Translations under genes and position numbers: made by a program
The notes under the pieces: generated by a model
The model's input: only the letters and a program-made list of their open reading frames with translations
Databases searched by the model: none
What the model was told of the DNA's origin: nothing
DNA from: Myxococcaceae bacterium
Lineage (GTDB): Bacteria > Myxococcota > Myxococcia > Myxococcales > Myxococcaceae
DNA length: 32,377 nt
NCBI GenBank assembly: GCA_004173515.1
Contig: SECN01000055.1
Location: forward strand, 1-32,377
Direction: 5' to 3'
Shown here: in pieces, positions 1 to 8,165 of the stretch
Layout of the letters: every line of letters starts with the position of its first letter
Numbering within the stretch: position 1 is the stretch's first letter

Positions 1-10
1 ACCCCCCTTG

Positions 11-1651
11 ATGCCGACCCCCCCTTCGCATTCGCGTCCTCCCGGCGCTCCTCAGGTCTGGTTGCTGGAGGACTCCTCGCTGGAGGCGCGGTTCACGCAG
101 GAGGCGCTGTCACCCTCCTGTGAAGTCCGGCTCTTCGTGGACGGGGCCACGCTGGTGGAGGCCCTGGATCTCCAGAAGCCTCCCGACGTGATGGTGCTGG
201 ACCGGGAGACGCCCGGACTCACCGGCCTGGAGGTCTGCCGCTTCCTGCGCGGCAACCCCGTCACCGCCCTGATTCCCGTGCTGCTGCTCACCTCCCATCA
301 GAGCCCGGAGGACGTCGCGGAGGGGTTGGACGCGGGTGCGAACGACTATGCCTTCAAGCCCTTCCGGAGCACGGAGCTGGTGGCCCGCGTCCAGGGGCTC
401 GCACGCTGGGGCTGGCGCCAGCGACAGAGCGCTCGGGAGGCGGCGGAGGCGCTCGAACAGACCCGGAGACACCTGACGGATGAGCAGGCGCGGCGGGACC
501 TGGCCGAAAACGCGCTCCAGGAGGTCCTCGACGCGGAGGCCCGCGCCTGGCGCAGCGACCAGCGCTTCCGGCTGGCCGCGCGCGCCACGCGGGACGCCAT
601 CTGGGAATGGGACCAGCAGACCGACAGCCTGGACTGGAGCAGCTCCGATCCGACGCTGCTCGGCCCGCTGGAGTCCCTGCGCGTGCCGCGACGCGACTGG
701 TGGCTCGAGCGCATCCACCCCGAGGACCTGCCGAAGGTCCGCAAGAGCTTCCGGGAGGCCATCGAGGGCGCGGAGGAGACGTGGCAGAGCGCCCACCGGT
801 TCCTGGGCGCGACGGGCGCTTGGCTGGACGTGGAGGAGCGCGCCTTCATCGTCCGGGATGACCGGCGCCGGGCCGTGCAGGTGGTGGGCGCCCTGAAGGA
901 CGTCACCGAGCGCAAGCGGCTGGAGCAGGAGCACCGCCAGCGCAGCGACTTCGAACGGCAGCTCATCGGCATCGTGAGCCATGACCTGCGCAACCCCCTG
1001 GCCACCGTCCTGCTCTCCGCCAACCTGATGCTGCGGCGCGACGGGCTGGATCCGAACCAGCAGAAGCAGGTGCGCCGCATCGTCACGTCCACCGAGCGGG
1101 CCGTGCGACTGATCCGCGACCTGCTCGACTTCACCCAGGTCCGCCACGGCAGCCTGACGCTGCACCGCCGGGACATGGACTTCCACGCGATGGTGGCCGC
1201 CGCCGTCGAGGAGGCCCAGGCCGCCTTCCCCTCCCGCACCATCACCCTGTTCCGCGACGGCGACGGCATCGGCCAGTGGGATTCGGACCGGATGGCCCAG
1301 GTGGTGGGCAACCTGCTGGGCAACGCGCTCGCCTACGGCGACCCCGAAACGCCCATCCAGGTGCGCAGCCACGTGCGTGAGCACGAGGCGATGCTGGAGG
1401 TGCACAACGCGGGCCTCCCCATCCCGGCCAACGTCCTGCCGCGCCTCTTCGAACCCATGGAGCGCGGCGCCGCCCATCAGGAGATCCGGGTGGACCGCAG
1501 CATCGGCCTGGGGCTCTTCATCGTGCGTCAGATGGTGCGCGCCCACGGCGGCACCGTGACCGCGCGCTCCTCACCCGCGGCGGGCACCACCTTCACCGTC
1601 GTGCTGCCCCGTCAGCCCCCCGCCTCACTGCCAGCGACACCGCCTGGATGA
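11..1651 (+). CDS. Hybrid receiver-PAS sensor histidine kinase
   Basis: Cytoplasmic signalling protein of 546 residues with no membrane segment. An N-terminal receiver (about residues 15-130) has the acidic pair in LLEDS, the phospho-acceptor Asp64 in VLDRETPG and the Lys in FKPF. A helical linker leads to a PAS domain (about 185-303, ending in the usual DVTERKRLE). The HisKA box has His324 in SHDLRNPLA, and the ATPase domain has the N box GNLLGNALAYG and the G box GLGLFIV. The G1 box reads HNAGLPIP instead of DxGxG, a variant also present in the kinase at 19100-20692. The start is the ATG at 11; a TTG lies directly before it, and too little upstream sequence is present to see a ribosome site, so a slightly earlier start cannot be excluded. 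The 3' end overlaps the convergent receiver gene by 59 bases. The input signal is unknown. Confidence 0.9.
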   Translation: MPTPPSHSRPPGAPQVWLLEDSSLEARFTQEALSPSCEVRLFVDGATLVEALDLQKPPDVMVLDRETPGLTGLEVCRFLRGNPVTALIPVLLLTSHQSPEDVAEGLDAGANDYAFKPFRSTELVARVQGLARWGWRQRQSAREAAEALEQTRRHLTDEQARRDLAENALQEVLDAEARAWRSDQRFRLAARATRDAIWEWDQQTDSLDWSSSDPTLLGPLESLRVPRRDWWLERIHPEDLPKVRKSFREAIEGAEETWQSAHRFLGATGAWLDVEERAFIVRDDRRRAVQVVGALKDVTERKRLEQEHRQRSDFERQLIGIVSHDLRNPLATVLLSANLMLRRDGLDPNQQKQVRRIVTSTERAVRLIRDLLDFTQVRHGSLTLHRRDMDFHAMVAAAVEEAQAAFPSRTITLFRDGDGIGQWDSDRMAQVVGNLLGNALAYGDPETPIQVRSHVREHEAMLEVHNAGLPIPANVLPRLFEPMERGAAHQEIRVDRSIGLGLFIVRQMVRAHGGTVTARSSPAAGTTFTVVLPRQPPASLPATPPG

Positions 1652-2012
1652 ACTGCTCGATGTCATAGGGTTTCAACAGCAACTCGATGACATCCGGACC
1701 GGTGTAGTCCTTCGCGCCTTCCTTGTTGGTGGTGGTGAGCACGAAGGGGATGCCCGCGGCGGCGGTGGACGCGGCCAGCTTCTGGAACGCGGACCAGCTC
1801 AGGTCGAAGGGCACGCTGATGTCGTAGACGATGACCGTGGGAAGGGTCTCCTGCACCAGCGTGGCGAAATCCAGCGGCCCCCGGATGATGTCCTGGACCC
1901 GGGCCCCCTTGGTCTGGAAGCCCGCGTCGGCCAGCAGCTCCTCCAGGGCCTCGATGAGATCCTCACTCCCATTGAGCACCAGGACGGTGGGTCTTTTTCC
2001 CATGGAGGACAC
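1593..2012 (-). CDS. Single-domain response regulator-like protein
   Basis: Receiver-only protein of about 139 residues. The strands VLVLN and VIVYD, a phospho-acceptor candidate Asp64 (VYDISVPFD), a Thr-rich strand (FVLTTT) and the invariant-type Lys in LLKPYD are visible. The first acidic pocket is weak (NGSED). There is no output domain, so it probably passes phosphate or binds a partner. It follows the histidine kinase at 2095-4065 on the same strand, so the two probably form a kinase-regulator unit. I chose the GTG at 2012 because GGGAGGA lies six bases before it; the ATG at 2003 and the ATG at 2084 are alternatives with poorly placed or no ribosome site. The 3' end runs 59 bases into the convergent kinase gene. 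Confidence 0.8.
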   Translation of the reverse strand: MSSMGKRPTVLVLNGSEDLIEALEELLADAGFQTKGARVQDIIRGPLDFATLVQETLPTVIVYDISVPFDLSWSAFQKLAASTAAAGIPFVLTTTNKEGAKDYTGPDVIELLLKPYDIEQFIQAVSLAVRRGADGAARR

Positions 2013-2094
2013 ACTGCTTCCTCCCGCGTGGGAGGGCAGGGGCACACGTCCCCGGTGTGAAGCACCGGACAGAGCCGTACGCATCCAGGCCCGC

Positions 2095-4065
2095 TCAGGC
2101 CTGGACGACGGAGGGCCCCGCGCGCGGCAGGCGCACGCTGAAGGTGGAGCCCTGGCCCTGGGTGCTCGTCACGGACACCTGGCCACCGTGGGCCTCCACG
2201 ATGCGGTGCAGGCGGTACAGCCCCAGGCCCAGCCCGCCGTAGTTGCGCGTGGGCACCGCGCGCTCGAAGCGGCGGAACAGGCCCTCCACCCGGTCCGGCG
2301 CGATGCCGATGCCATGGTCGCGCACCACCAGCAGCGCCGAGTCCGCGTCCGCCTGGACCTCCAGCTCCACCGGCTTGCCCGGGCCGAACTTCACCGCGTT
2401 CACCAGCAGGTGCATCACCACCTGGCCCAGGCGGACGGCATCCCAGCGGCCCAGCGTGGGCGTGGCCTCTCGCAGCACCAGCCGGCACCCCGCGCGCGAC
2501 GCGGCCTCCTCCGTGCGCCCCATCACGTCACGCACCACCTGCATGAGGTCCACGTCGTCCAGGTTCAGCCGGGGCGCATGGCTCTGGAGCTGCGACACGT
2601 CCAGCAGCCCCTCCACCAGGTCCGCCAGCCGCTGCACCTGGCGGTCCGCCGCCACCAGCGCGCGCTCCAGCCGCTCCGGGGCCACCTGGCGCTCCAGCTT
2701 GAGCGCCGCCGCCGTGCCCTGCACCCGCAGGCGCAGCGCGGCCAGGGGCGTGCGCAGCTCGTGCGCGGCCACGGCCAGGAATTCGTCCCGGGCGCGCACC
2801 GCGTCGCGCGTCTCGCGGTACAGCCGCAGCTGCTCCGTCACGTCGCCGATGATGCCCGCCATGCGCACCGGCAGCCCGCGCGCATCCCGCAGCGCCCGGC
2901 CCCGGCTCACGCACGAGCGGTAGGTCCCGTCCGCGTGCCGCAGACGGAAGGACACGTCGTAGGGCGTGCCCTGCTCCAGGTGCTGGGCGAGCGCGCTGGC
3001 CACCTCGCCCCGGTCCTCCGGGTGCACCCGCGCGAGGAACGCGTCCGGGGTACCGGCGAAGTCCTCCGGCTTCAGGCCCAGCATCTCCAGCAGGCGCGGG
3101 CTCCAGTACATCGTCTGGGCGCGCACGTCCCAATCCCAGACGCCGTCATAGGAGCCGGACACCACCAGCCGGTAGCGCGCCTCGCTCTCGCGCGCGTCGC
3201 GCTCGGCCTGCTCCAGCAGCCCCACGCGCCGCTCCAACTGCCGCACCATCCCGTACAGGTGCGACTCCGTGGACAGCTCGCCGTGCAGGGGCGCCGGCGC
3301 AGGCCCTTCCGCGTGGGATTCGCGCAGCAGCAGCGCCAGCAGCTCGTTGTCGCCCTGGGTGCGCCGCACGAAGCCGTTGGCCCCCACGTTGGCGGCCATG
3401 CGCAGGTCCAGCTCGTCCGGCGCGGTGGCGTGCGTGAGGATGACGGGCACGCGTGAGAGCTTCGAATCCTGGCGCAGCGTCAGGCACAGCCGGAAGCCAT
3501 CCAGGCGCGGCATCAGCACATCCGCCACCACGATGTCCGGGGGCCGCCGCCGCGCCAGCTCCAGCGCGGACAGCCCGTCCTCCGCCACCAGCACCTCGAA
3601 GCGGAACGGGGCCAGCGACAACTGGAGCAGCTTGCGGAAGACGGGGTCGTCCTCCGCCACCAGCACCCGCAGGGGGCGGGGGAGTTCCGCGTCCCGCGCC
3701 TCCGGGGGCAGCGCCTGCCTCACCGCCTCCAGCCAGGCGCCTGGCGGCAGGGGGGAGGCCAGGAAGCCGGCCACCGGCACGCCCAGCCGCCCCAGGGCCT
3801 CGCGCTCCCCCGGCGGCGCCTCCACCCAGAGGGCCGCGCCCGCCGCCGCCAGCGCCTCGCGCAGCGTGTCCGACTGCCCTCCCAGGGCGGTCAGCATCCC
3901 GCCCGTCATCAGCACCAGGTGGGGGGACGGAGCCTCGCGCAGCGCGCGCGTCAGGGCCTCCAGGCCGGCCGCCAACAGCACCCGCCACCCCTGGCTCTGG
4001 AAGGCCAGGGACAGCAGCTCCCGGTGGGTTCCGGGGGCCTCGACGAGCAACAGGGTGGGCTTCAT
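2095..4065 (-). CDS. Multi-receiver PAS sensor histidine kinase
   Basis: Soluble hybrid kinase of 656 residues. Residues 1-115 look like a decayed receiver: the strand pattern is there (LLLVEAPG, LVLMTGG) but no phospho-acceptor Asp. A second receiver (about 128-250) has EDD and Asp182 in VADVLMPRLDG, but the usual Lys is replaced by Arg (FVRRTQ). A coiled segment, a PAS domain with PAC end (GTYRSCVSRGRA to GDVTEQ), HisKA with His435 in AAHELRTPLAAL, and an ATPase domain (HLLVNAVKFG, DHGIGIAP, GLGLGLYRL) follow. Start is the ATG at 4065, where homology to a receiver begins; upstream in-frame codons are compositionally odd and unlikely coding. No Shine-Dalgarno is seen, so translation may be leaderless or weak. 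It precedes the small receiver gene on the same strand. Confidence 0.9.
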   Translation of the reverse strand: MKPTLLLVEAPGTHRELLSLAFQSQGWRVLLAAGLEALTRALREAPSPHLVLMTGGMLTALGGQSDTLREALAAAGAALWVEAPPGEREALGRLGVPVAGFLASPLPPGAWLEAVRQALPPEARDAELPRPLRVLVAEDDPVFRKLLQLSLAPFRFEVLVAEDGLSALELARRRPPDIVVADVLMPRLDGFRLCLTLRQDSKLSRVPVILTHATAPDELDLRMAANVGANGFVRRTQGDNELLALLLRESHAEGPAPAPLHGELSTESHLYGMVRQLERRVGLLEQAERDARESEARYRLVVSGSYDGVWDWDVRAQTMYWSPRLLEMLGLKPEDFAGTPDAFLARVHPEDRGEVASALAQHLEQGTPYDVSFRLRHADGTYRSCVSRGRALRDARGLPVRMAGIIGDVTEQLRLYRETRDAVRARDEFLAVAAHELRTPLAALRLRVQGTAAALKLERQVAPERLERALVAADRQVQRLADLVEGLLDVSQLQSHAPRLNLDDVDLMQVVRDVMGRTEEAASRAGCRLVLREATPTLGRWDAVRLGQVVMHLLVNAVKFGPGKPVELEVQADADSALLVVRDHGIGIAPDRVEGLFRRFERAVPTRNYGGLGLGLYRLHRIVEAHGGQVSVTSTQGQGSTFSVRLPRAGPSVVQA

Positions 4066-4380
4066 CGGTGGAGGTGGACGGGACGGACGGGGCGCGAGCG
4101 ACGGGTCGGTCTGGAAGGTGGAACCCCAACGGCCCACGCCCAGGATGAAGGAAAGCCGCAGTGTGGGGATGAGCCGCAGTGAGTCAAGGCACCCGTGGGG
4201 AAGTGTTGGAAGGTGGAAGCCCCCACGCCCGCCCTGCACCGGCGCGAGGAGGCGCCCGGGGACGGCCGCTTCCGAGCCTGGGCCCGCCCCCATGACGCGT
4301 CACAGCTACAACCGGGCTACAGGTACACTTCGCTTGCGGTGGTCGGGACGCGGCGCGTCGGCTGTGTTATTCGACCGGAC
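4066..4380. other. Divergent intergenic region
   Basis: This 315-base gap separates the divergent kinase and Fur-family genes and must hold both promoters. No gene is visible. It contains a direct repeat of TGGAAGGTGGAA (4112-4123 and 4207-4218), each copy followed by a C-rich stretch ending in CCCACGCCC, and two copies of GCCGCAGTG. No convincing sigma-70 box or Fur box could be recognised; TGTTAT at about 4361 is a weak -10 candidate for the Fur-family gene. Confidence 0.4.
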
Positions 4381-4833
4381 ATGGGTGCCAAGAAAATCTC
4401 CGCGCAGGAGAAACTGACCGGGTTCCAGGACCGGATTCGCGCCGCGGGGCTGCGCAGCACCGCCCCCCGCGTGGCCGTCCTGCGCAAGCTGGAGACCGCC
4501 ACCGCGCCGATGAGCCACGCGGACCTGGTGGAGGAGCTGGGCGGCGAGGGCTACGACCGCGTCACCATCTACCGCAACCTCACCGACCTGACCGAGGCGG
4601 GCCTCGTGGTGCGCGCCGACCTGGGCGACCACGTCTGGCGCTTCGAGCTCAAGCGCGCCGGTGGCACCGAGCACACCAACAGCCACCCCCACTTCACCTG
4701 CACCGACTGCGGCACCGTCGCCTGCCTCCCGGAAGAGTCCGTGCGCATCACCGCCGCCCGGGGCGTGCCCCGCGCCGTGTCCCAGCGCGCCGTGGAAGTG
4801 CAGCTGCGCGGCCTCTGCGACCGCTGCGAGTAG
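4381..4833 (+). CDS. Fur-family transcriptional regulator
   Basis: Metal- or peroxide-responsive DNA-binding repressor of 150 residues, the normal length for the family. An N-terminal winged helix (about 10-85) includes the recognition segment YDRVTIYRNLTDLTEAGLV. The C-terminal dimerisation domain carries the structural zinc ligands Cys107, Cys110 (CTDC) and Cys146, Cys149 (CDRC), plus a His-rich sensing segment HTNSHPHF. The residues do not decide between Fur, Zur and PerR. The start is the ATG at 4381, where family homology begins. There is no good Shine-Dalgarno, so a short-leader or leaderless transcript is possible. It stands alone, divergent from the kinase gene; its targets cannot be read here. 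Confidence 0.92.
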   Translation: MGAKKISAQEKLTGFQDRIRAAGLRSTAPRVAVLRKLETATAPMSHADLVEELGGEGYDRVTIYRNLTDLTEAGLVVRADLGDHVWRFELKRAGGTEHTNSHPHFTCTDCGTVACLPEESVRITAARGVPRAVSQRAVEVQLRGLCDRCE

Positions 4834-5022
4834 CTCCCCCCTCCCCTGCGTCCAGGCATGGGGGCGACCGCCGGGGATGTGCTCACCGGTAGGCATAAAC
4901 CCACATTGCCGCTTCCGCTCTCCCTCCCCCGGGTACAGATTGGTTCTGGCGAGGGCAGGAGGCCCGCCGTCCCGGCTCGGGGGACGGCCAGGGGCGCTCC
5001 CAAGGCTCGCAGGGGGAACGGG

Positions 5023-5424
5023 ATGGAAGCCCACCACACGCTGCTGGTCGTCGACGACGACATGGACATCCGGGATGCGCTCCAGGACGTGCTGGAGCTG
5101 GAGGGGTACGCCGTGCAGCTGGCGGCGGACGGCCTGGAGGCGTTGGAGCGGCTGCGTTCCTCGGAGCCCCGGCCGCAGCTCATCCTGTTGGACCTGATGA
5201 TGCCGCGCATGGACGGCGTCACCTTCTGCGAAGCCCTGCGCCATGAGCGGGCCTGTTCGGACATCCCGGTGCTGGTGGCCAGCGCGGACCTGGACGTGCG
5301 CGAAACGGTGGATGGGATGGACGTGGCCGGCTACCTGCGAAAGCCCCTGGACCTGTCCGCGCTCTTGAGCACGGTGAAGCGGCTGTGCCTGCCGTCCGAC
5401 GGGCTCGTGCACGCCGAGGCCTGA
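5023..5424 (+). CDS. Single-domain response regulator
   Basis: CheY-like receiver of 133 residues with a complete active site: the acidic triad Asp11-Asp13 in LLVVDDDMD, phospho-acceptor Asp57 in LILLDLMMPRMDG, the Ser of LVASAD and the Lys of LRKPLD. There is no effector domain, so it acts by phosphotransfer or protein binding. The ATG at 5023 follows AGGGGGAACGGG, a good ribosome site, and homology begins at once. No kinase gene is adjacent on the same strand, so it is an orphan in this window. Confidence 0.92.
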   Translation: MEAHHTLLVVDDDMDIRDALQDVLELEGYAVQLAADGLEALERLRSSEPRPQLILLDLMMPRMDGVTFCEALRHERACSDIPVLVASADLDVRETVDGMDVAGYLRKPLDLSALLSTVKRLCLPSDGLVHAEA

Positions 5425-5567
5425 CTGCCTGCCTGCCCTGCACGCGACGGGGCGGCGCTGACGCAGGCAGCCAGTTGGCGCGGGAACACGGCAGCCCCAC
5501 CCTTTCAGCCAAGACGCGGCCCTCCTGGGGACGCGAACCACACACTCAAAACCAAGGGAGCGGGACC

Positions 5568-6068
5568 ATGAAGAAGCTCATCGTCGCGGCAGTGATGTGC
5601 CTGGGTACGGCCGCTTTCGCGCAGAGCGCCACCGGCACGCCGTCCAATCCGGCGCCGAGCGCGCCCAGCGACCGGCAGCTCAAGGGACCCAGCACGGGCG
5701 TCGAGGCCCAGGAGGTGGGGCCCGCCATCGGCAACACCGCGAAGAAGGTGGTGGGCGCCGACACGGACAAGGACAAGGCCGCCAAGGCGGCTGGCACCGG
5801 CGCCTGGAAGATGAAGGACGCGTACAGCCTGTCCGGCACGGTGACGAGCCCGGACGGCGATGACGTCACCATCGCGCGCACCGGCGACCTGCCGGCGGTG
5901 AAGCTGGACGTGCGCGACCAGACGGTCGTCACCCTGGATGGCAAGACGGTGAAGGCGAGCGAGCTGCCGGAGGGCGCCAGCGTGCGCGCGAAGTTCCAGT
6001 TGGAGGGGGATGACTCCGTCGCGCTGGAGCTGAAGGCCACGTCGCCCAAGGGCGCGATGAAGAAGTAA
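5568..6068 (+). CDS. Secreted protein of unknown function
   Basis: Exported protein of 166 residues. A signal peptide is clear: MKK, a hydrophobic stretch, then AFA-QS with predicted cleavage after about residue 20. The Cys in the hydrophobic core is not in a lipobox. The mature N-terminus is rich in Pro, Ser, Ala and Lys. The C-terminal part (about 85-160) looks like a small beta domain: LSGTVTSPDGDDVTIAR, a TVVTLDGKTVKASEL segment and a V-R-A-K-F-Q-L strand, similar in style to DUF5666/OB-like periplasmic domains, but I cannot assign a family. GGGAG lies 8 bases before the ATG. A strong terminator follows, so it is probably a single-gene transcript. Confidence 0.8.
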   Translation: MKKLIVAAVMCLGTAAFAQSATGTPSNPAPSAPSDRQLKGPSTGVEAQEVGPAIGNTAKKVVGADTDKDKAAKAAGTGAWKMKDAYSLSGTVTSPDGDDVTIARTGDLPAVKLDVRDQTVVTLDGKTVKASELPEGASVRAKFQLEGDDSVALELKATSPKGAMKK

Positions 6069-6096
6069 CGCGCGTCCCACGCACCGTGGATCATCT

Positions 6097-6139
6097 CCGG
6101 GCCCGCCTCCCTGCAAGGGATGGCGGGCCCGGCTTTTTT
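6097..6139 (+). terminator. Rho-independent terminator
   Basis: A perfect 11-base-pair stem, CCGGGCCCGCC (6097-6107) with GGCGGGCCCGG (6122-6132), is extended inside the loop by TCCC/GGGA and followed by C and six T residues. It lies 28 bases after the stop of the secreted-protein gene and reads on the + strand. Confidence 0.9.
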
Positions 6140-6282
6140 ACCGCGCATCTTTCCTGCTCATTCAGGGAAGCGGCCTTGCCCGGATGGGAAAGGGATTGCC
6201 CTCTTCCGAGGAGAAATCGACCGCGAACCCGTGCTGGAGGGCAGGTACGCCGCTTGCTTAGGCCCCACGCGGGGAGATCACG

Positions 6283-7845
6283 GTGAATCGACGACTGCTG
6301 GGCGTGTGTGTTGGGGCGATGGTGATGTCGGCGTGGGGTTGCGGCGGGTCGGACGGGCCCACCAACCCGATTGATGACACGGATAAAATCGATCCCCGGC
6401 CAGGGATTGACGCGGGGACCGACGGTGGCACGGACGCGGGGACGGACCCCGGCACGGATGCGGGCACCGACGGCGGCACCAACCCCGGGACGGATGCGGG
6501 CACCGACGGCGGCACCGACCCCGGCACGGACGCGGGCACCGACGGCGGCACCGACCCGGTCCCCGACGGCGGCCCGGTGGACCCGGATCCTGTCGGAGAC
6601 CGGTGGCCCACGGATCCGGTGACGAACTACTCGGAGCGCTACGGCATCGGGCGGGTGCAGTCGGTGGGTCTGGACCAGGGCAAGAACCTCTGGGTGCTGG
6701 ATGGCAGCCGCATCGGCGTGGTGCGCGCGGACACGCAGCAGCTCGTCTGGGTTTCGGGCGCCGTGGGTCAGGCGGCGGCGGGCGGCAACGCCACGGTCAT
6801 CTGCGGCGGCGCGGCGGGACGCGCCTACGTGGGCTACAGCGCGGAGGACCTCCAGCCGGATCCGGAGTTCCCCGGCCTGCACACCAACTTCATCGTCACC
6901 AACCCGCCGTGCGAGGTGCCGGTCGGTGACACCCAGTGCTACGCGTACAGCGAGCGGCGCCTGAACCTCTACAAGGCCGGCGACGTGGACGCGGTGAAGC
7001 TGACGTCCAACGGCCAGGTCGCCTTCGAGGAGCACATCAACCAGTCGGTGCGCCACTCCTCGGGCGGGAGCATCGTGCAGACAGGCCCGCGCGTCATCAA
7101 CGGCGTCAGCCTGGGCATCCGCAACAGCAACGACCACCACTTCGACGAGGACCGCAGCATGCTCAGCTGCGTGTCGGTGATGCGCGGCCCGAACAAGGGC
7201 GACGTCTACGTGGGCAGCAACCACGGCGTCACGCGCATCCGCGACCTGCAGTACAACGCGCACCGGCACCCGGTGTGGTTCGACTCGCGCGGTTCGCAGT
7301 ACGCGGGCTACACCTACGGCCTGGGCATCGCGCAGGACGGCGACGTGCTGATGGCCAACGACTGGACCTTCGGCATGGTGAGCCCGTCGCCCCGCCTGGG
7401 TGACTGGGACAACACCGACACGGCCATCAACCCCTCCAAGGTGAAGTCCTCCTACCTGCCGGAGCTCAACTCGCAGGCGGACTTCGACTACTGGCGCGGC
7501 TTCCAGCAGACCACCGACGGCGCCTACTACCTGGGCAGCAAGTCGCTGGGCCTGTGGAAGATGGACCTGACGTCCTCCACCAGCCCCACGCAGAAGGGCA
7601 CGCGCATCGGCGCGGACGTGGGCGCGCTCGACGCCATCAACTCGCTGGCGGCCACCAACGACGGCTCGCTCTTCATCGCCACCAACTCCGGCGGCCTGTA
7701 CCGGCTGACGCCCGCCAAGACGCTGGAGAAGGTGGAGAGCGTGCGCGCCAACCGCGTCCTCCAGCTCGTCTACGACCCCTCGGTGACGCCCGGCATGCTG
7801 CTGGTGCTCACCACCGACGGCCTCACCGTCCTGCGCGGCTACTGA
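6283..7845 (+). CDS. Lipoprotein with GTD-repeat linker and propeller-like domain
   Basis: Predicted lipoprotein of 520 residues. The signal peptide ends in a lipobox with Cys20 (SAWGC). Residues about 40-95 are a low-complexity linker of GTDAGTDGGTDP-type units that would hold the rest away from the membrane. From about 115 on, repeated strands such as LWVLDGSRIGVVR, VYVGSNHGVTRIR, YYLGSKSLGLWKM and LFIATNSGGLYRL occur at intervals, the pattern of a two-component-regulator-type beta-propeller; this is an inference from repeats, not an identified family. The GTG start at 6283 is preceded by GGGGAG at proper spacing. That GGGG can pair with CCCC just upstream, so the ribosome site may be partly hidden in RNA structure. 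Function is unknown. Confidence 0.82.
   Translation: MNRRLLGVCVGAMVMSAWGCGGSDGPTNPIDDTDKIDPRPGIDAGTDGGTDAGTDPGTDAGTDGGTNPGTDAGTDGGTDPGTDAGTDGGTDPVPDGGPVDPDPVGDRWPTDPVTNYSERYGIGRVQSVGLDQGKNLWVLDGSRIGVVRADTQQLVWVSGAVGQAAAGGNATVICGGAAGRAYVGYSAEDLQPDPEFPGLHTNFIVTNPPCEVPVGDTQCYAYSERRLNLYKAGDVDAVKLTSNGQVAFEEHINQSVRHSSGGSIVQTGPRVINGVSLGIRNSNDHHFDEDRSMLSCVSVMRGPNKGDVYVGSNHGVTRIRDLQYNAHRHPVWFDSRGSQYAGYTYGLGIAQDGDVLMANDWTFGMVSPSPRLGDWDNTDTAINPSKVKSSYLPELNSQADFDYWRGFQQTTDGAYYLGSKSLGLWKMDLTSSTSPTQKGTRIGADVGALDAINSLAATNDGSLFIATNSGGLYRLTPAKTLEKVESVRANRVLQLVYDPSVTPGMLLVLTTDGLTVLRGY
6406..6575 (+). repeat. GTD-repeat coding tandem
   Basis: Degenerate tandem of 12-base units coding for Gly-Thr-Asp-(Ala/Gly/Pro), grouped into 36-base higher-order units (GTDAGTDGGTDP). 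It lies inside the lipoprotein gene and encodes its linker. The near-identical units make it prone to copy-number change. Confidence 0.8.
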
Positions 7846-8165
7846 AGCGAAGCCGCCCTTGAGGGCGCACGTGTGCCGCATCCATGAGACCCCTCGGCGT
7901 GCCTCGCTGGCGCCGCGGGGTCCGCGTGTCTCCGGCACCGGGTCCCACCTGGGCACCAGGGCACGGCATATGTCGCACGGAGCGGCACCGGGGCCTACCC
8001 GCCTGCACGCCCGGAAGCAGGCGGAAATGTTCCGCAAGGGGACCCGGTTCTGATTCCACCCCGTGCTGGCCGCAGGGGGAACAGGCGGGCCGGGGACCCC
8101 GGGCTTACGGCGATCCGGTCCGCTCTCTACAATCGCTTCCCGTCTCGCTGGAGGAATCCGAACGC
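7846..8165 (+). other. Intergenic region with likely promoter
   Basis: A 320-base gap without a convincing gene. Just after the stop at 7845 is CGCCCT-TG-AGGGCG, a short palindrome without a T run. Near the right end TACAAT (8128-8133) is a good -10 match 33 bases before the ATG of the phosphoesterase pseudogene, with no clear -35 box. Confidence 0.35.

Noticed and set aside
110..1546. 478-codon open frame on the minus strand
   Set aside because: Antisense to a clear kinase gene with all motifs; low-complexity His/Leu/Gly composition.
6406..6575. CRISPR-like repeat array
   Set aside because: The periodic repeats are in frame, code for GTD units of a protein linker, and have no spacers. The same holds for 18646-18755.
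6091..8037. 648-codon open frame on the minus strand
   Set aside because: It lies opposite the lipoprotein gene, is rich in Val, His, Arg and Ala as expected from GC-rich antisense, and shows no domain.
7884..8165. Coding extension before the phosphoesterase ATG
   Set aside because: The residues are Pro/Arg/Gly-rich without homology, and GGAGG stands directly before the ATG at 8166.
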